Shown here: one piece after another, positions 1-12,481 of the stretch
Layout of the letters: every line of letters begins with the position of its first letter
Numbering within the stretch: position 1 is the stretch's first letter
Source of the DNA: Vigna angularis
Lineage: Eukaryota > Streptophyta > Magnoliopsida > Fabales > Fabaceae
DNA length: 64,000 nt
Assembly: GCF_016808095.1 (NCBI RefSeq)
Contig: NC_068973.1
Location: forward strand, 37,876,077 to 37,940,076
Direction of reading: 5' to 3'
Made by a program: the position numbers and the translations under genes
Notes under the pieces: model-generated
Told to the model about the DNA's origin: nothing
The model's input: only the letters and a program-made list of their open reading frames with translations
Databases searched by the model: none

Positions 1-852
1 TATTTTTTAATATTAAAAAATATTTGAAAATAAATTATGATAATTTAACAAATACTTGTTATTTTATATTAATTTTGAATATACAAGTATATTAGTGATG
101 GATAATATTAATAATAATATAATAATAATAATAATATAATAAGCATAAATTTTACATCAATTTGTCTCTAACTGAAAACTCACCTGTTTTTATGTGCTGA
201 GGACGTGGTAGAAGCATGAAAATTACAAAAACATAATGATGAGAGACAGGTATGAATTGTTACGAAAACAATTATAATATAACTAACAGAAATAAATCAA
301 TATTGTTAACATTTTTTCTTTTATATTTTTCGTGAATGACAGGTGATTGGTCACTGTTTTCTAATTTATTTTATAATAATATACATATATACATTTAATT
401 ATGTATATTATTATTATTTATCTATTGTGAACAATTACTAATAAAAATAATGATTTTATAAAATAATAATTATATAGCAAAAAATAAATTGTCATGGTTA
501 AACTATTGAGATATTATTTTATTAGTATATATATATTGAAAATTATGAACAATCCTTATATTTATTATTAAAATTAATTTCATTAGTATAAGTTATAAAG
601 CGGTTATACGAAATAAGCTTATACATATTATCTATGAGTTGAGTTCTTCTCTCTACACTCTCTCAATTTTGTCAAACGTCAATAATAGTTTGTATTATAG
701 GTTCTAACAAAATTCTAACAATGTCTACTCTATTTAATCTTATTCACAAACAATTTTATTTACAAGATACTGTTGATCCTTAACTAGTTTAAAAATCAAC
801 CATTTACTTAATGTTAGTCAGTCCAAAAATTAACAAGTGAAAATTAATACAA

Positions 853-921
<69 letters not shown>

Positions 922-1703
922 AGTGTGCCTATAACTTTTGTAAATTATTTTTTATCAATCAACAATTGCATTAGAATTAAAATTAAAATACAAAAGCATG
1001 TTATAAGAGGGGAAATAAAAGTAGAAACAAAACAACAAAACATATTTCCATAACCACCATTAATATATGAACAACTAATATTTATGGGTAAAAACATATT
1101 TTAAATTTATTTTAATAAGCATCTTTAATCAATTAATCCTCTTTCTCACACAAAAAAACGTATTTTTCTAATACTTCTTTTTTTAGAACACTCTCAATAA
1201 AAAGTACCAAAAAACAATTATCAAATTAAAATAAACTCAAACATTTTTTTCATCAAGTTATAAGCAATTTAAATATTTTAAACAACTCGTAATATAAATA
1301 ACTATAATAATCAACTCTCATTAATCTTAATAAAAAGTCACATCATACCATAAGTTCGTTCAATAAAAATTGTAAAAATATAAGCTAGGAACACTTTAAA
1401 AGTTTTGTCATCATTAGACTAAGGGGTAATTTCATAGTTGTCTGACCATAAAACCATAGTCACAAAATATGTATATTTGTTTTTGTTACAAAAGATTATC
1501 TTTAAACCAAACTTATTGTTGTTGACGTGACTTATTATTAAAAATTTGTTTTATTTTTGTTGATGAAAAATTTTAAATATATCTCTCATATTAAGATATA
1601 TATATTTTAAATATGAAATTAAATATTAACTAGTGGTATGATAATAAATAATATATCTAACAAAAAATAAATTTTGTTACCATAGACTTCAAATTATATA
1701 TAT
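1..1703. other. AT-rich intergenic DNA
   Basis: No reading frame, RNA gene or complete mobile element is recognised. The stretch is very AT-rich, with short ATT/ATA microsatellites near 100-140 and a long TA run (listed separately). Confidence 0.7.
857..918. repeat. (TA)n microsatellite
   Basis: About 30 uninterrupted TA dinucleotides. Confidence 0.95.
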
Positions 1704-2300
1704 TTAGGGTTTAACGTGTTTAAAGGTGTATAGTGTAGGTGTGTGGTTTTGGGTTTAAGGTTTATGATTTAGGGTTTATGTGTATGTTGTAGGATTTATG
1801 GTGTCTAGTGTATTGTTTAAGGTTTAGAGGTTAGGGTTTATGGTATAGGGTTAAGGATTAAGGGTTTAGCGTTTAAGGTTCAAGATTAGGGGTGTAGGGT
1901 ACAAGGTTTATACGGTTTGGGGGTTGGGCTTTTGGTTCTAAGGTTTTAGGTCTAGAGTACAGGATCAAGGGTTTATGGTTTCAGGTTTAGGGCATAGGGT
2001 TTAGGACATATGGTTTAGGCAAAAAGGTTTAGAATGTATGGTTTAGGGTTTAGAGTGTAGGGTTTAGGGGTGTAAGGTTTAAGGTGTGGGGTTTATGATG
2101 TAGGGTTAAAGTGAAAGGTGTAAGGTATAGGATTTACGGTTTAAGGTCTAGGGTTTCGGTTTAGAGTGTAGGGCTTAGGGTGTTGGATTTAGGGTACTCT
2201 GTTAAGGGTAAAGGCTTTAGGGTACATGATTTAGGGTGCAATGTTTAAGGTTTACGGTTTATGGTGTAGGGGTTAATGTGTAAGGTTTATATTGTAGGGT
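1704..2300 (+). repeat. Degenerate interstitial telomere-like repeat, left part
   Basis: Dense, imperfect copies of the plant telomere heptamer TTTAGGG and variants (TGTAGGG, GTTTAGG, GGTTTAAGG), all with the G-rich strand on +. The degeneracy and internal position mark it as an old interstitial block, not a chromosome end. It continues at 3338 after an LTR insertion. Confidence 0.85.
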
Positions 2301-3337
2301 TGTTGAACTTTTGGCAAGCGTACCAATAGTCAACTGTAGTATAATGATTTTTAAGTAAGAGTGTCGATCCTATGAAGAACAACTTCAATTAAATAGATAA
2401 ATTCATCTCAAACAAAATATGTACAAGGATATTCAATCTGATTCATAATGGATTTTTATAATTTATACTCATAAAAGTAAAATAGTAACAACAGATAAGT
2501 TAAAGAAAGTTTAATAGAAGAAGTTGGGATTGATTCCTCACATATCTAACAAACTGTCCAACATTATATTCAAGTGTTATAAGCAATTGATAAACTGAAA
2601 CCTATCCCTAGCATTACAGGATATCGAGTGTTCTTGTTCAGATCTGATTTTAGAAATACTTTTCAGTCAAATCTAAAACATACATTCATGAAACTATTGA
2701 CCAGATAGAATCAAGCACTAAGAGTAGAACAAAAATACCAATATTGAATAAAACAGAAATGTTATATATAAATATCACCAAATTACATTCGAGTTCGAAT
2801 CGATTACATTCAATCTCAAGAGAAAAGATCAGCCACTCATCGTAGCCATTAGCATTCTAAGAGATGAAGAAGAAGATCCTACAGCTAAAGTGGAAGAAAA
2901 ACTCTTTGGGTAACTTCTTTCTCCGCAGCTCTTCGTCCTCCCTCCTCTTTCTGAATCGTCAATATATATACTACTTGAATTCTCGCTTAAGCTAGATGAT
3001 TATCGCTTAAGCAAGAAGAAACGTCTTGGTTAGATAGTCATTTTCGCTTAAGCGAGAATGACTTTTAAATCAATGGCTTCCTGGATGAATCTAGCTTAAG
3101 CGAGATCATTTTAGCTTAGGTGAATTGTTGCAGGATTTACTCTTCTCTCTTTTCTCTTAATTTACTTGGAACATAAACAAAATAGGATCAAATGATTTCC
3201 TTTTAATCAACAACTCAGAAACATATGATTACCTTTCATCTTTCTTAGATTGGAGAAAATTGATACAAATGTACACAATTTAATACAAAAGTGCCAAAAT
3301 TTCATATGAAAATTTACTACCTTTTTTGCACTTATCA
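2301..3337 (-). mobile_element. Solo LTR inserted in telomere-like repeat
   Basis: A 1,037-bp segment begins TGTTGAAC and ends TTATCA, flanked by a perfect 5-bp target duplication AGGGT (2296-2300 and 3338-3342). Read on the minus strand, its ends (TGATAAGTGCAAAAAAG and GCTTGCCAAAAGTTCAACA) match those of the LTRs at 17588, 21029 and 23877, so it belongs to the same Ty3/gypsy-like family. No internal region or second LTR is present. It contains several TCGCTTAAGCGA-type palindromes near 2983-3105. Confidence 0.85.
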
Positions 3338-3640
3338 AGGGTGTATAGTGTAGGATGTAGGGTTTAGGTTGTTTGGTGTAGGTTGTAAGGTGTAGGTTGT
3401 AGGGTTTAGAGTTTAGAGTATAGAGTATAGAGTTTAAGGTGAAGGTGTTAGGGTTCAGGGTGTAGGGTGTGAGGTTTAGAGTTGTATGGTTTAGGGTTTA
3501 TGATTTAGGGTTTGGAGTTTAGGGTTTGGGGTTTAGGGTTTAAAGTTTAGGGTTTAGGAGTTAAGGTTTAGGATTTATGATTTATGGTTTAAGGTTTGAG
3601 ATTTAGGATTTAGAGTTAAGAGTCAAGAATTTATGTATTG
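3338..3640 (+). repeat. Degenerate interstitial telomere-like repeat, right part
   Basis: Continuation of the TTTAGGG-like block in the same orientation, separated from the left part only by the solo LTR. Confidence 0.85.
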
Positions 3641-4564
3641 GGACTTTTGTTAGAATTTACATTAACCATATTAGATAAAAATAAATAAAGGAGTATATAA
3701 ACAAAGAATCATTGTAATTTTATGAAATTATTTAACATCAAGGTTAAATTAATTATGTAAAATTAATTATATATTTATGATAACCATTCTGGTGAAGTAT
3801 TGAGAGATAAAATGTTATGTATTCGGACCCTTTACAAAGCCTAGTCTTAATAATTTGAATATGTCAGCATAAATGTGGATAAATTTATTGTCCATAGAAA
3901 AAATAAAATAATAAAACACATTATTATTCACATAAAATATTGTACAGTTTATTTAAATTTATAATAAATAATATGAAATAAATAAATTTAAAATATAATT
4001 AATTAAAAACTCTTTCTCAGTTGTAGAGGAGAAAACGGCCTATGTTAAGATGTGTGAGTAGGATGTAAACAAAAAAATGCAGACAACCACGCATGCATTT
4101 AACTGAAACCTCAACAAATCTAATATCACTTAAAAAAGATGTCACTACTACACGCCTATCTCTGTATAGACAAAAAAATAATTACATAACTTATGTTCCT
4201 ATCACAAGTCTACATAAGCCCAAAAAACTTATGGTAAGATCATCAAACATTATTTTATTTTCTAATTTGTGCAAAGTTATTTATTTTATATTTGTAAGAA
4301 AATGTAGTAAAGATTCCCAATTGTGCATAATTTATTTTATATTTAATAAAAGTAAATAAATAAAAAACTACTCTTATAGTACATAAATATTTTTGTTTAG
4401 TTTGTTATTGTGGTATATGACTTGAAAAAGGTGTAGGGGTAGAATGTGAGGGAAATGAAAAAATGGGTCAGGCAAAGCCCAAAGCCCAAGGAATAATTAA
4501 TTTAGAATTTTGTTTTTAAGAAATGAAGAGTGAAACATTGTTGTGTTCTGGACCTCCTAGAAGT
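3641..4564. other. AT-rich intergenic DNA upstream of the sHSP gene
   Basis: No gene recognised. Just before the sHSP start (about 4465-4522) lies a stretch with repeated AAAGCCCAAAG motifs, AATTAATT and TTTTGTTTTTAAG. Related sequence precedes the sHSP copies at 19.9 and 22.8 kb and forms the spacer of the 463-bp array. I see no clear heat-shock element or TATA box in it. Confidence 0.6.
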
Positions 4565-5152
4565 ATGGGAATTAAGTACGTAACTTTCTCGATCTTCCTA
4601 CTATTATTCTGTCAATCTCTCTGGACGTGCGTGCGACATGCCTGTAACTTCCTACTATTATTATGTGAATGTTTCTGGACGTGCGTGCGACATGTCTGGA
4701 ACTTCCTACTCTTATTCTGTGAATGTTTCTGGAACTTCCTACTCTTATTCTGTGAATGTTTCTGGACGTGCGTTTGGATGTGGCTGGATGCAAAAGCAGC
4801 GCGAGATGCAAAAGTATTGGCCACTCCTGCTGATGTTAAGGAATATGGGAACTCTTATGTGTTCGTGATCGACATGCCTGGCCTGAAATCTGAAGACATT
4901 AAGGTGATGGAAGAGGACAACGCGTTAATCGTTAGCAGCGAGAGGAAGAGGGAGGAGGAGAAAGAAGGAGTTAAGTATTTGAGGATGGAGAGAAAAATGG
5001 GAAAGTTCATGCGCAAGTTTATACTTCCAGACAATGTCAACACTGATGCCATATCTGCTGTCTGCCAGGATGGTGTGCTCATCGTCACCGTCAACAAGTT
5101 GCTTCCTCCTGAACCCAAGAAGCCCAAGATTATTGAGGTCAAGATTGGTTAA
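4565..5152 (+). CDS. Divergent class II small heat-shock protein with repeated hydrophobic N-terminal modules
   Basis: A 195-residue, intronless sHSP. Cytosolic class II sHSPs are ATP-independent holdases that form oligomers. The alpha-crystallin domain is clear (about residues 84-180): [37 protein letters not shown] and DGVLIVTV at 169-176, followed by the C-terminal I-x-V anchor (IEV, 190-192). Relative to the other copies here, one residue is missing after DIKV. The usual class II N-terminal arm is replaced by about 73 residues built from four in-frame copies of an FLLLFCExFW module rich in Phe, Leu, Cys and Trp. I chose Met 4565 because the array units start at the homologous MGIR/MGIK. 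An in-frame ATG lies 42 bases upstream at 4523. The frame could be expressed or be a decaying paralogue with a coincidentally open leader. It is convergent with the NSUN5 gene. Confidence 0.75.
   Translation: MGIKYVTFSIFLLLFCQSLWTCVRHACNFLLLLCECFWTCVRHVWNFLLLFCECFWNFLLLFCECFWTCVWMWLDAKAARDAKVLATPADVKEYGNSYVFVIDMPGLKSEDIKVMEEDNALIVSSERKREEEKEGVKYLRMERKMGKFMRKFILPDNVNTDAISAVCQDGVLIVTVNKLLPPEPKKPKIIEVKIG
4594..4770 (+). repeat. In-frame minisatellite in the sHSP N-terminus
   Basis: Copies begin with CTTCCTACT at 4594, 4648, 4702 and 4735, giving periods of 54, 54 and 33 bp. All are multiples of three, so the reading frame survives copy-number change. The encoded module is [10 protein letters not shown], followed in some copies by TCVRH. 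Confidence 0.9.
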
Positions 5153-6638
5153 ATTTCTTGATTTTCAAGATCAGTGGCATTGCACTGTATTACACCCCTG
5201 TTATTTGGTTATATGGTTTTTGTTTTTTCTTGCGTTTTTGTTGGTCTGACTTTGAATGTGATCCGAATGCAGCGATATAATGTATGCTTTGAATTGAACT
5301 TCTCAAGTAGTATGATGAATATAATAATAAAAAAAGTCGACATTCTCTAACCATGGGAAGAGTGTGAAAAAATTAATCAACAGTTAAACAAAATTAAAAT
5401 GCAAGAATAGTTAGGAGTTCATTGACATTGATTTCATAAGACAAATTTATTCTTAATTTTCGTTAAATAACTTATCTGTATCCTCGGGAAACTTAAAAAG
5501 CCGCCAATGAATTAGAAAACTCTTCTAATTGTATAGATTTTTTCATTTTTTCGTGAATTTTATCGAAAAAATTCCACGATTTATATAATAATGAAAGTTT
5601 TCGTATGTAAAAAATCAATTATGATATTACAATGTTTAAATATTTATTAAAAAAAATGCATTTAGTTATCATTATTATCATATAACATATTTAAATTTAA
5701 TTTGATAAAAAAAATTAAAAAAAATATTCAAAGATTGTAAAAAGAAAAGAAAAAGGATAGTTTGAAGTGAAGTGTTTTGGAAAGAATTGGGGAAAAGTCC
5801 ATTCGAAATTTTGTCAAGAAAAAGAAATATGAAATATTTTGAAGGGAAATATTTGGTAGAAAATTGGGTAAAATATGATTAGAGGATGTATTACTGTGTA
5901 ATGTAATAAGACTTATATTTTTAAAACATGTATATATTTCATGGGCAATGGTAGGTTGATACACATTTGACATGATGTTTATAATACGAAAATAAAAAAT
6001 AATAAGTCAAATGACATGATGTTTATAATAGGAAAATAAGAAATAATAAATAAAAAATAATATGTTAAATTAGTGTAAAAGTATGTGAAACTATATTTTT
6101 TCATATTTCAGTGCAGCTGCATTTATATATCTGTTTCTAAAGTTATATATCTTTTTAACTTTATCGTAGTCATATTTGTTTAGAATAAAATAATTTCTTG
6201 AAAATATAGTATATATCGATATTCTATATAACACATCTATCACATCAAATGAATATTCTAGGCTACATTCTACATCTATATAGAATTAAGGCGTTAATTA
6301 TACAATAAATCTAACAAACTAACCCACGCCTTTCAATATCTGGGGTGTTAGACAGCACTCCGCCACTTTTAGCAGGTCAAATAGACAGAACTGACTTTGT
6401 TACCACCCCTACCAATTGACCATCTCTATCTTTTATCGCCACACGGAAATCTGTTCTCGTTTTTTTTAGCCCGGGCTAGACAAAACTCAATCAATGTTAA
6501 TATACAGGTAAGAAAATGGCGATGCCAGCAAAATAATTTAAAAATGTGTACTATTTTAAATGAAAATAAGAAAATTTAAAACATTTTACACCTCTAATTT
6601 TATCTTGGTCACCTCCTTATACCCTCCCATTTCGAAAG
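5153..6638. other. Convergent intergenic region
   Basis: AT-rich spacer between the 3' ends of the sHSP and NSUN5 genes. A roughly 40-bp direct duplication (GACATGATGTTTATAATA core) lies near 5970-6040. No gene recognised. Confidence 0.6.
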
Positions 6639-9600
6639 CTACATCAGTTGATCATATAACCACATTTTGAATGGGTTCGTGCTAATAATCGGCATACGTT
6701 TCTTCTTTCTTTGCGCGTTTTTAATTCCGGGAGTGCTACGTAAAATTCTAGTTTCGTTTTTATTTGAACAATCCCAAGATGCATCTTTCCTAACAAACAA
6801 AGCAATGAAGAAACCCTCGCCATGCGTAGCAGGATCTGTCCGAATCAGGCATTCAGCTGAAATGTAAAAAGAAAACGCTAAAAATCATGGTGCAAAACAA
6901 TGATAGACCAGGAACTCTGCTGGTGTCTAAAATTAGTACTTACAGCCTTCAAACACAGGAAGACCACGGCATTGCCACTCGGGGAAGGGCTTGGCCAATT
7001 GAAATCCGTATGATTCGGCAATGGGAAGAACAGATTTGATCACATCCTCATTCTCAATTTGGTTGATTGAACATGTACTATAGACAATTCTTTCAAGAGC
7101 GGGAACTGCCAAATGAAACCATTCAAATTTTTTGAACATTTCTTAATTTCAGAAAAAAAATGTTAAAATCTTAAGTTCATATTTGTTTTTACATATCAAG
7201 GAAAGACATCTTTATTCTGAATTTGATTGATAGAACATGTACTATAGACAATGTACTATAGACAATTCTTCTGAGGACGTAGAACCAGAGATGAGTTCCC
7301 AAAGTCAAAATTTATTATCTAGATATGAAATTTATCTCATTCTTATCTATGTCACATAACTAGTATAACATCTAAACATTTAATAAATATTTCTTTCAAA
7401 AAATAAAAATTAAAGAAAAAAATCAACATTATAAAAAATTATACATATACCACCAGATCAACTTATATTTCCCCTGTAACATTGAGACAAGTTTGGAAGT
7501 TTATTTATCACTCTAAACTGGTAAATGAAACAATTCTAATTTTTTGGAATATGTCTTAATTTTGGAAAAATAAAAAAAAAATGTTAAAATCTTAAGTTCA
7601 TATTTGTCATGTGTATACTCGGATGAAATCATCAAAAAAAAGAAACCGAAAGTTTTAAGCTGCCCCAGCAAAGAATTTGGAGACTGTTATTAAGTTTCTA
7701 AACTATCTAGACAATAAAATGATCTAGACAAGGAAGAAACGAACTAACTTACAAAGTAAAGCATGCTGAAGAGCCTTCCTCTGGAAAGTTGCAAGCTTAC
7801 TCAATCTTTTCATATCAGTATCCTGACCTATGGAGTGAAAAGCTTATGGTTAAAAAGTAAATCATCATACCAAAGAAGGAAAGAAAATTTTCATACTTAA
7901 TCTGGAATTAAAATTTTAAAAATGTGTCCAATACTTCAAACCAGGTCTTACACGACAGTAATTGACAGTGTACTATAATGGCCAAGTTTAGAGTGACAGC
8001 TAGGTAGATACAGTCTACATTGTAGAATATAATTAACCTGCTGTTTTAGATGGGAGCAGATGGTCCAATCTTGAGGCAGAAGTACCAGAACCAGAGCAGG
8101 AAGGATCCAAGAGAATAGCGTTCACCTGTCATGATAGATCTAATCATAATTAGACACAAACACACATACGAACCAAATAAAATAAAACTTCAATCCGTAA
8201 GACAAATTAACAAACGACTGTATACAAGTAAAATGAGTAAACTCCTCTAATAAGAAAAAAATATATGCTCTTACAATAGGAGGATCGGCCGTTTAGTGAG
8301 GCTTAACTCCTCCCATAAGAGGAAATACGAATGAAAGACAACATCTCTCTTTTACTCTAGTGTGCCTTTTTTTACAGAATCGAAGTTACCAGAAGCATTC
8401 AGCATATTACAAAACTTCATCATACAAAGGACCAACAAAACATATCCTTAACTCCTTTTTGCAATGCAAAATTACATTGACACAGAACATAAAAAACATT
8501 TCATAAATTGTAATTATTGAAGTTTACAAGAAAACTGCAGATGTACTAATCATTAGGTCCGGTTTGATAATACAAGATCAGTCAAACTATTAGCAGCCAC
8601 CCATATACCCCATTAAACAAAAATATTTACCTACAGATTAGGAAATATACTTCACCTTAGAATATGAAGGATCCTTGGGATTAATGTTCAAGAAATCCTC
8701 ATTCAGGACTTGTATGTCTGAACTTGGGGTTAAGTCTGACAGTTAGAACCACCAACCAAAAATTAACTAAAAAGGAGTAATTCCAGAATTTAATGCTCGT
8801 CAGCTGTGAAGACACTAAATACAGAAAAGAGACATGGATTCTAGACAACTAGTATAACCTGTCGTTTTAAAAAACATCCAACACACTTATTGTTGTTATG
8901 ACATTGAAAAGGCTATCGGTAAGCACATAGATATAACATCAATGGATACTAGAAGCCCCAGATAGCTTTATAGTGTCTTTCAATCGCTTAACTCTTTCCC
9001 TTTTCAGCTCACATGCTACAATCTTTCCCCTACTCTTCATAAGGGCAGCAAGGTGAATAGTTTTGTTTCCCGGTGCTGCGCATGCATCAATAACCTTCAA
9101 ATACATTTGAGGTGTGCAATTAGTAAGGATTGGAATAGTTAACAAAATATCTCAAGGATTCAACATTACTTTTTTATTTAACTCTGATTTCTGTAGTTAT
9201 AATTTAATTTACAAATTGAACATTCATAACATGACAGTTAAAATGAGCAGGCGGAAAGCACATGGCAAATACACACAGAGTGGTTGCTCACTTATATTCT
9301 AGTAATTTAATTTACATATGGTAACCTTGGCCATTTCTTTGCAATCCTACAAATTAAAAATTCCTGAGGATTTATACAAGTAAAATTAAGCAAAAACATA
9401 TCAACTTAATATATTAAGAAAAAGAAGAATTTAAAAAATAGAAGCCAAAACAAAAGATTCAGTGGACCCAGTAGAACAGATTAAATATAATATACTTCAA
9501 TATTCCTGAATCACCAATAGGATGACCAAACTATCTAAGAAGGAATTTGGCCAATATGAACAGAATAATCTGTTAAACAGTAAATGTAGCATAATTACTT

Positions 9601-11573
9601 CGCCTCCAATTTCAGAGTAAATAGCTCAATCCTACTCTAAAATCGTCTTATCAAGTTACATTTCATGAGAAATTTTGGGCTACAATAACTCATGAAACTA
9701 ATTGACTAGAGCTTCCCCGTGTTATGACCACATCAGTTCTGCTTTTCTTTCTACTTTTTGCTTGATCAGTTAGTTAATTACTAAATGGCTATGAAAAACC
9801 TTGAAAGACACAGACAGCAACAGGAAAAAAGGATACTTATTTAACAATTTACTGCCAAGAGAAAAAATAAGAGCAAACTTTCTTTTCTTTTCAGAAATAC
9901 TCTTCAAAAAGAAAGAAAAGTGAAAGAGTTGCAAGTCCAATGTAAAAAAGATCCAAGCCTAGAAAGGGGGTGGGGACAGAAATTATAGGGTAGTAGGTGA
10001 TGTTTACAAGGAATGAAGAAGTAGAATGCACCTATGATTAAATCAAATTCATATCTTAAACGTTTATTACATTGCAGCAATAACTCACCTCCCATCCTGG
10101 TTGAGGGCTAAGAGCTGGTGCTGCCATGGAACTTGCCTTACCCTTTACAAAAGTTTGTCTCCATTTTAGCAAAACGATTATAAAAGAAAGAAAAACATGC
10201 AATCAGAATTGAAATGTACGTTTCTTAAATATCAAAAGATAATAACCTTTTCATCCAATGAGACCTATATACAGATAATGATATATATCTATAACTTCTT
10301 AAAAAAAAAAGAAAAAAAAAAGAGTAATTCCTTACTTGCATAAAGATACTGCCGTTTTTAACAAGAGGGTGATCATGTAAATCAGTGCCGTTTGGGAGAA
10401 TCAGTAACTCAGCCAGCAGATTATCTTTTTGAACCTATTTAATAATAATCCGTATCAACCGAAAATGTGGATTAAATCAATGAAGTAAACCTGGTGACTT
10501 TTTATAAATTCAGTTAAATACTTTCCTAAAAAGGAAGAAAACATTTTGACTAAAATATAAAATATTGATCATCAGAAATATTTTGATGAATTTACCGAGT
10601 AATTTTTCTGAAGTTCAAGCAAGGCAGAATCAACATCCAGTTTAAGCGTATTCACACGAACATACCGAGGTACAGAAACTTCTGCATAAGAGCATATATT
10701 GAAAATGTAAAAATTTCAAAAAAATCATCTGTAAAGCATCAGCTTCGAAATCAAAAACGTTGCCGCGCATCAACTGTAAAAAAGCACCAATTCCACAAAC
10801 TATAAAATCTAATAAAATGCATAAAAACGGAAGATGTGAAAAATGACCTGGAATGTCATGCAGAGCAATCAACTGTTTAACAGTCTTCACATTTCTCTGT
10901 AACAAAAGCTGTTTAAGAGTCGAACGCAGAGCGCCTTCGTGTCGCATAAGGTACTTCTCTGCATCACCAACTAGTGAAACCGCCTATAAATTTCAAGTTT
11001 GGCCATAACCACATAAGTAACTAGTTCAATTTGCAGAAGTCGTAGAAGCAGGAATCCTTCTATACAACAACAGAAAAAACACCTCACCTTGCCGAAAAGG
11101 ATATCATAGACAATGATATATACCAATTCTCGTTGCCTCTGCTAAAATCAACAATACACAACACATCGTGTTAAGAAACGAAGAAAAACCAAAGTACAAT
11201 GCGGTACAGTTATTACGATTTATGACCTTCCACTTGGCGTTGAGAATGGAAGCAGCTTCCAAGACATCTTTGATGATGGGAAGATCTGCGAACGAAACAA
11301 CGAACACGTTAATGAAATGATACATTCCATTAGTTAGTAAGTTAGTTAGTTACGTTTTAGGGTTTGACAAATGAGAGCGAAGGTGGCCTTCTTGTTCCTA
11401 ACGGAAGGTTGATAGATGAGGGATTTAATGGAGGCAAGAGCGCGGCGCTTAGCGTCTCCTTCGAGAACCACTCTCAGCACCTTCGCTGCCTCTCTGCGTG
11501 CGAAATACGCTGACCTCTCAGCACCATTGAACTTTCCCCCATTTTCTTCCACACTCTTCTTCGTCTTCTTCAT
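6639..11573 (-). CDS. NSUN5: 25S/26S rRNA (cytosine-5)-methyltransferase, NSUN5/Rcm1 family (13 exons)
   Basis: Spliced model on the minus strand, with exons 11354-11573, 11227-11285, 11088-11138, 10848-10983, 10596-10681, 10336-10434, 10089-10142, 8950-9094, 8656-8717, 8038-8125, 7753-7827, 6944-7105 and 6639-6856. All introns are GT-AG and the total is 1,455 nt, or 484 residues plus stop. Family hallmarks are the SAM-binding motif I DACAAPGNKT (238-247), motif IV DPSCSGSG with a catalytic-type Cys314, and motif VI VYSTCS with Cys370. The C-terminal region has RTDP and GEGFFIALF, followed by a basic tail (RKKKR). Rcm1/NSUN5 enzymes methylate one conserved cytosine in the large-subunit rRNA, in the nucleolus. 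All motifs are intact, so this is the functional parent of the broken copy at 24-35 kb. Exon boundaries were set by eye from conserved residues and splice sites. Confidence 0.92.
7210..7609 (-). repeat. Relic of a partial exon duplication inside an NSUN5 intron
   Basis: Within the intron between exons 11 and 12, 7213-7290 repeats the exon 12 stretch around 7047-7095 (shared GAACATGTACTATAGACAAT), and 7524-7609 repeats the intron start 7110-7190 (shared ATGTTAAAATCTTAAGTTCA). The two arms are separated by about 230 bp of unrelated AT-rich DNA. The relic lacks a usable frame. Confidence 0.7.
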
Positions 11574-11577
11574 TCCC

Positions 11578-11585
11578 AGGGTTTA
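11578..11585 (-). promoter_or_regulatory. Telo-box immediately upstream of the NSUN5 start codon
   Basis: The minus strand reads TAAACCCT a few bases before the ATG. Telo-boxes are common in plant promoters and leaders of ribosome-biogenesis genes, which fits the predicted role. Confidence 0.55.
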
Positions 11586-11719
11586 GGGGTTTTGTCTTGC
11601 GTCTTTGCATTGCACTTAATTTACTCAATAAACCACAACTTTTTGTCACTCTCTTCTTTTGCCTGAAACGACGACTCTATTTGTCGTCTTTGAGGTCTAT
11701 GAACATTGAGCAATACGGA

Positions 11720-11725
11720 AGCCCA
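11720..11725 (-). promoter_or_regulatory. Site II-like element (TGGGCT) upstream of NSUN5
   Basis: TGGGCT on the minus strand about 150 bp upstream of the start codon matches the TGGGCY site II motif, which often accompanies a telo-box in plant translation-related promoters. A short motif, so a chance match is possible. Confidence 0.4.
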
Positions 11726-12271
11726 TTCTAGCGAGTCTGGCCCGTACTTTTTTGGATTCCTTCTCTTGGGTTTAGTGCTTTGGATTCCTTTATAAGTTCG
11801 TGTCTTTTCGCATCTCTTTTTTTAAGCATGTTTCTCTATTAAATTCTACTTATTACTTAAATTTAGAGTTTGTATGGTTTTTATTTTATAAATTTAAATA
11901 TATTTTATTCTTTAAGCATTGAAGATATATAAAATCATTTTTTAACTTCAAATGATAAATGAATTACATAATCCAAACAAAGTAATAATAAGATGTGAAA
12001 AAAATGTAGAAGTAGAATCACAACTAACCTTAAACTGTAAATTAGACAATACAAACTTTGAGTAGACTCTAATTCTTGAATTGTGTTATATGTGTCATGT
12101 TGTGAAAAAAATGACAATAAAATTATTTTAATATATTATCTTATGCATTTATATTTCAAGCTTGAATATTTATAAAAAAAACTAATAAATATTAGCTATT
12201 AACATATATTTTCCTCGCAATTTTTTTCTTTATATTGTATTTTTCCTTGTTTACTTTATTCAAATCAATAC

Positions 12272-12334
<63 letters not shown>

Positions 12335-12481
12335 GATGGAAACCACAAAAAGAAAGATATACGAAGACTCCTCCAAAAAAACATAATATAAACGTTATGT
12401 AGAGTATAGTTTTTCAAAAGTTGAAAACTTGATAGATATTCCTTGAACATTCCCGAAAGAAATTCCTAAAAAAGTGGTTGT
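11726..12481. other. NSUN5 upstream intergenic DNA
   Basis: AT-rich, with a TA microsatellite at 12280-12330. From about 11832 onward it is closely matched by 35277-35876, which marks the extent of the segmental duplication. No gene recognised. Confidence 0.65.
12280..12330. repeat. (TA)n microsatellite
   Basis: Uninterrupted TA run, shorter in the duplicate near 35720-35738. Confidence 0.95.

Noticed and set aside
1704..3640. A true telomere
   Set aside because: The heptamers are degenerate, split by a solo LTR, and followed by 60 kb of other sequence.
4523..4564. Upstream in-frame ATG (MKSETLL) as the sHSP start
   Set aside because: The array units begin at the homologous MGIR methionine, so 4565 is the better-supported start. 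The upstream one cannot be excluded.
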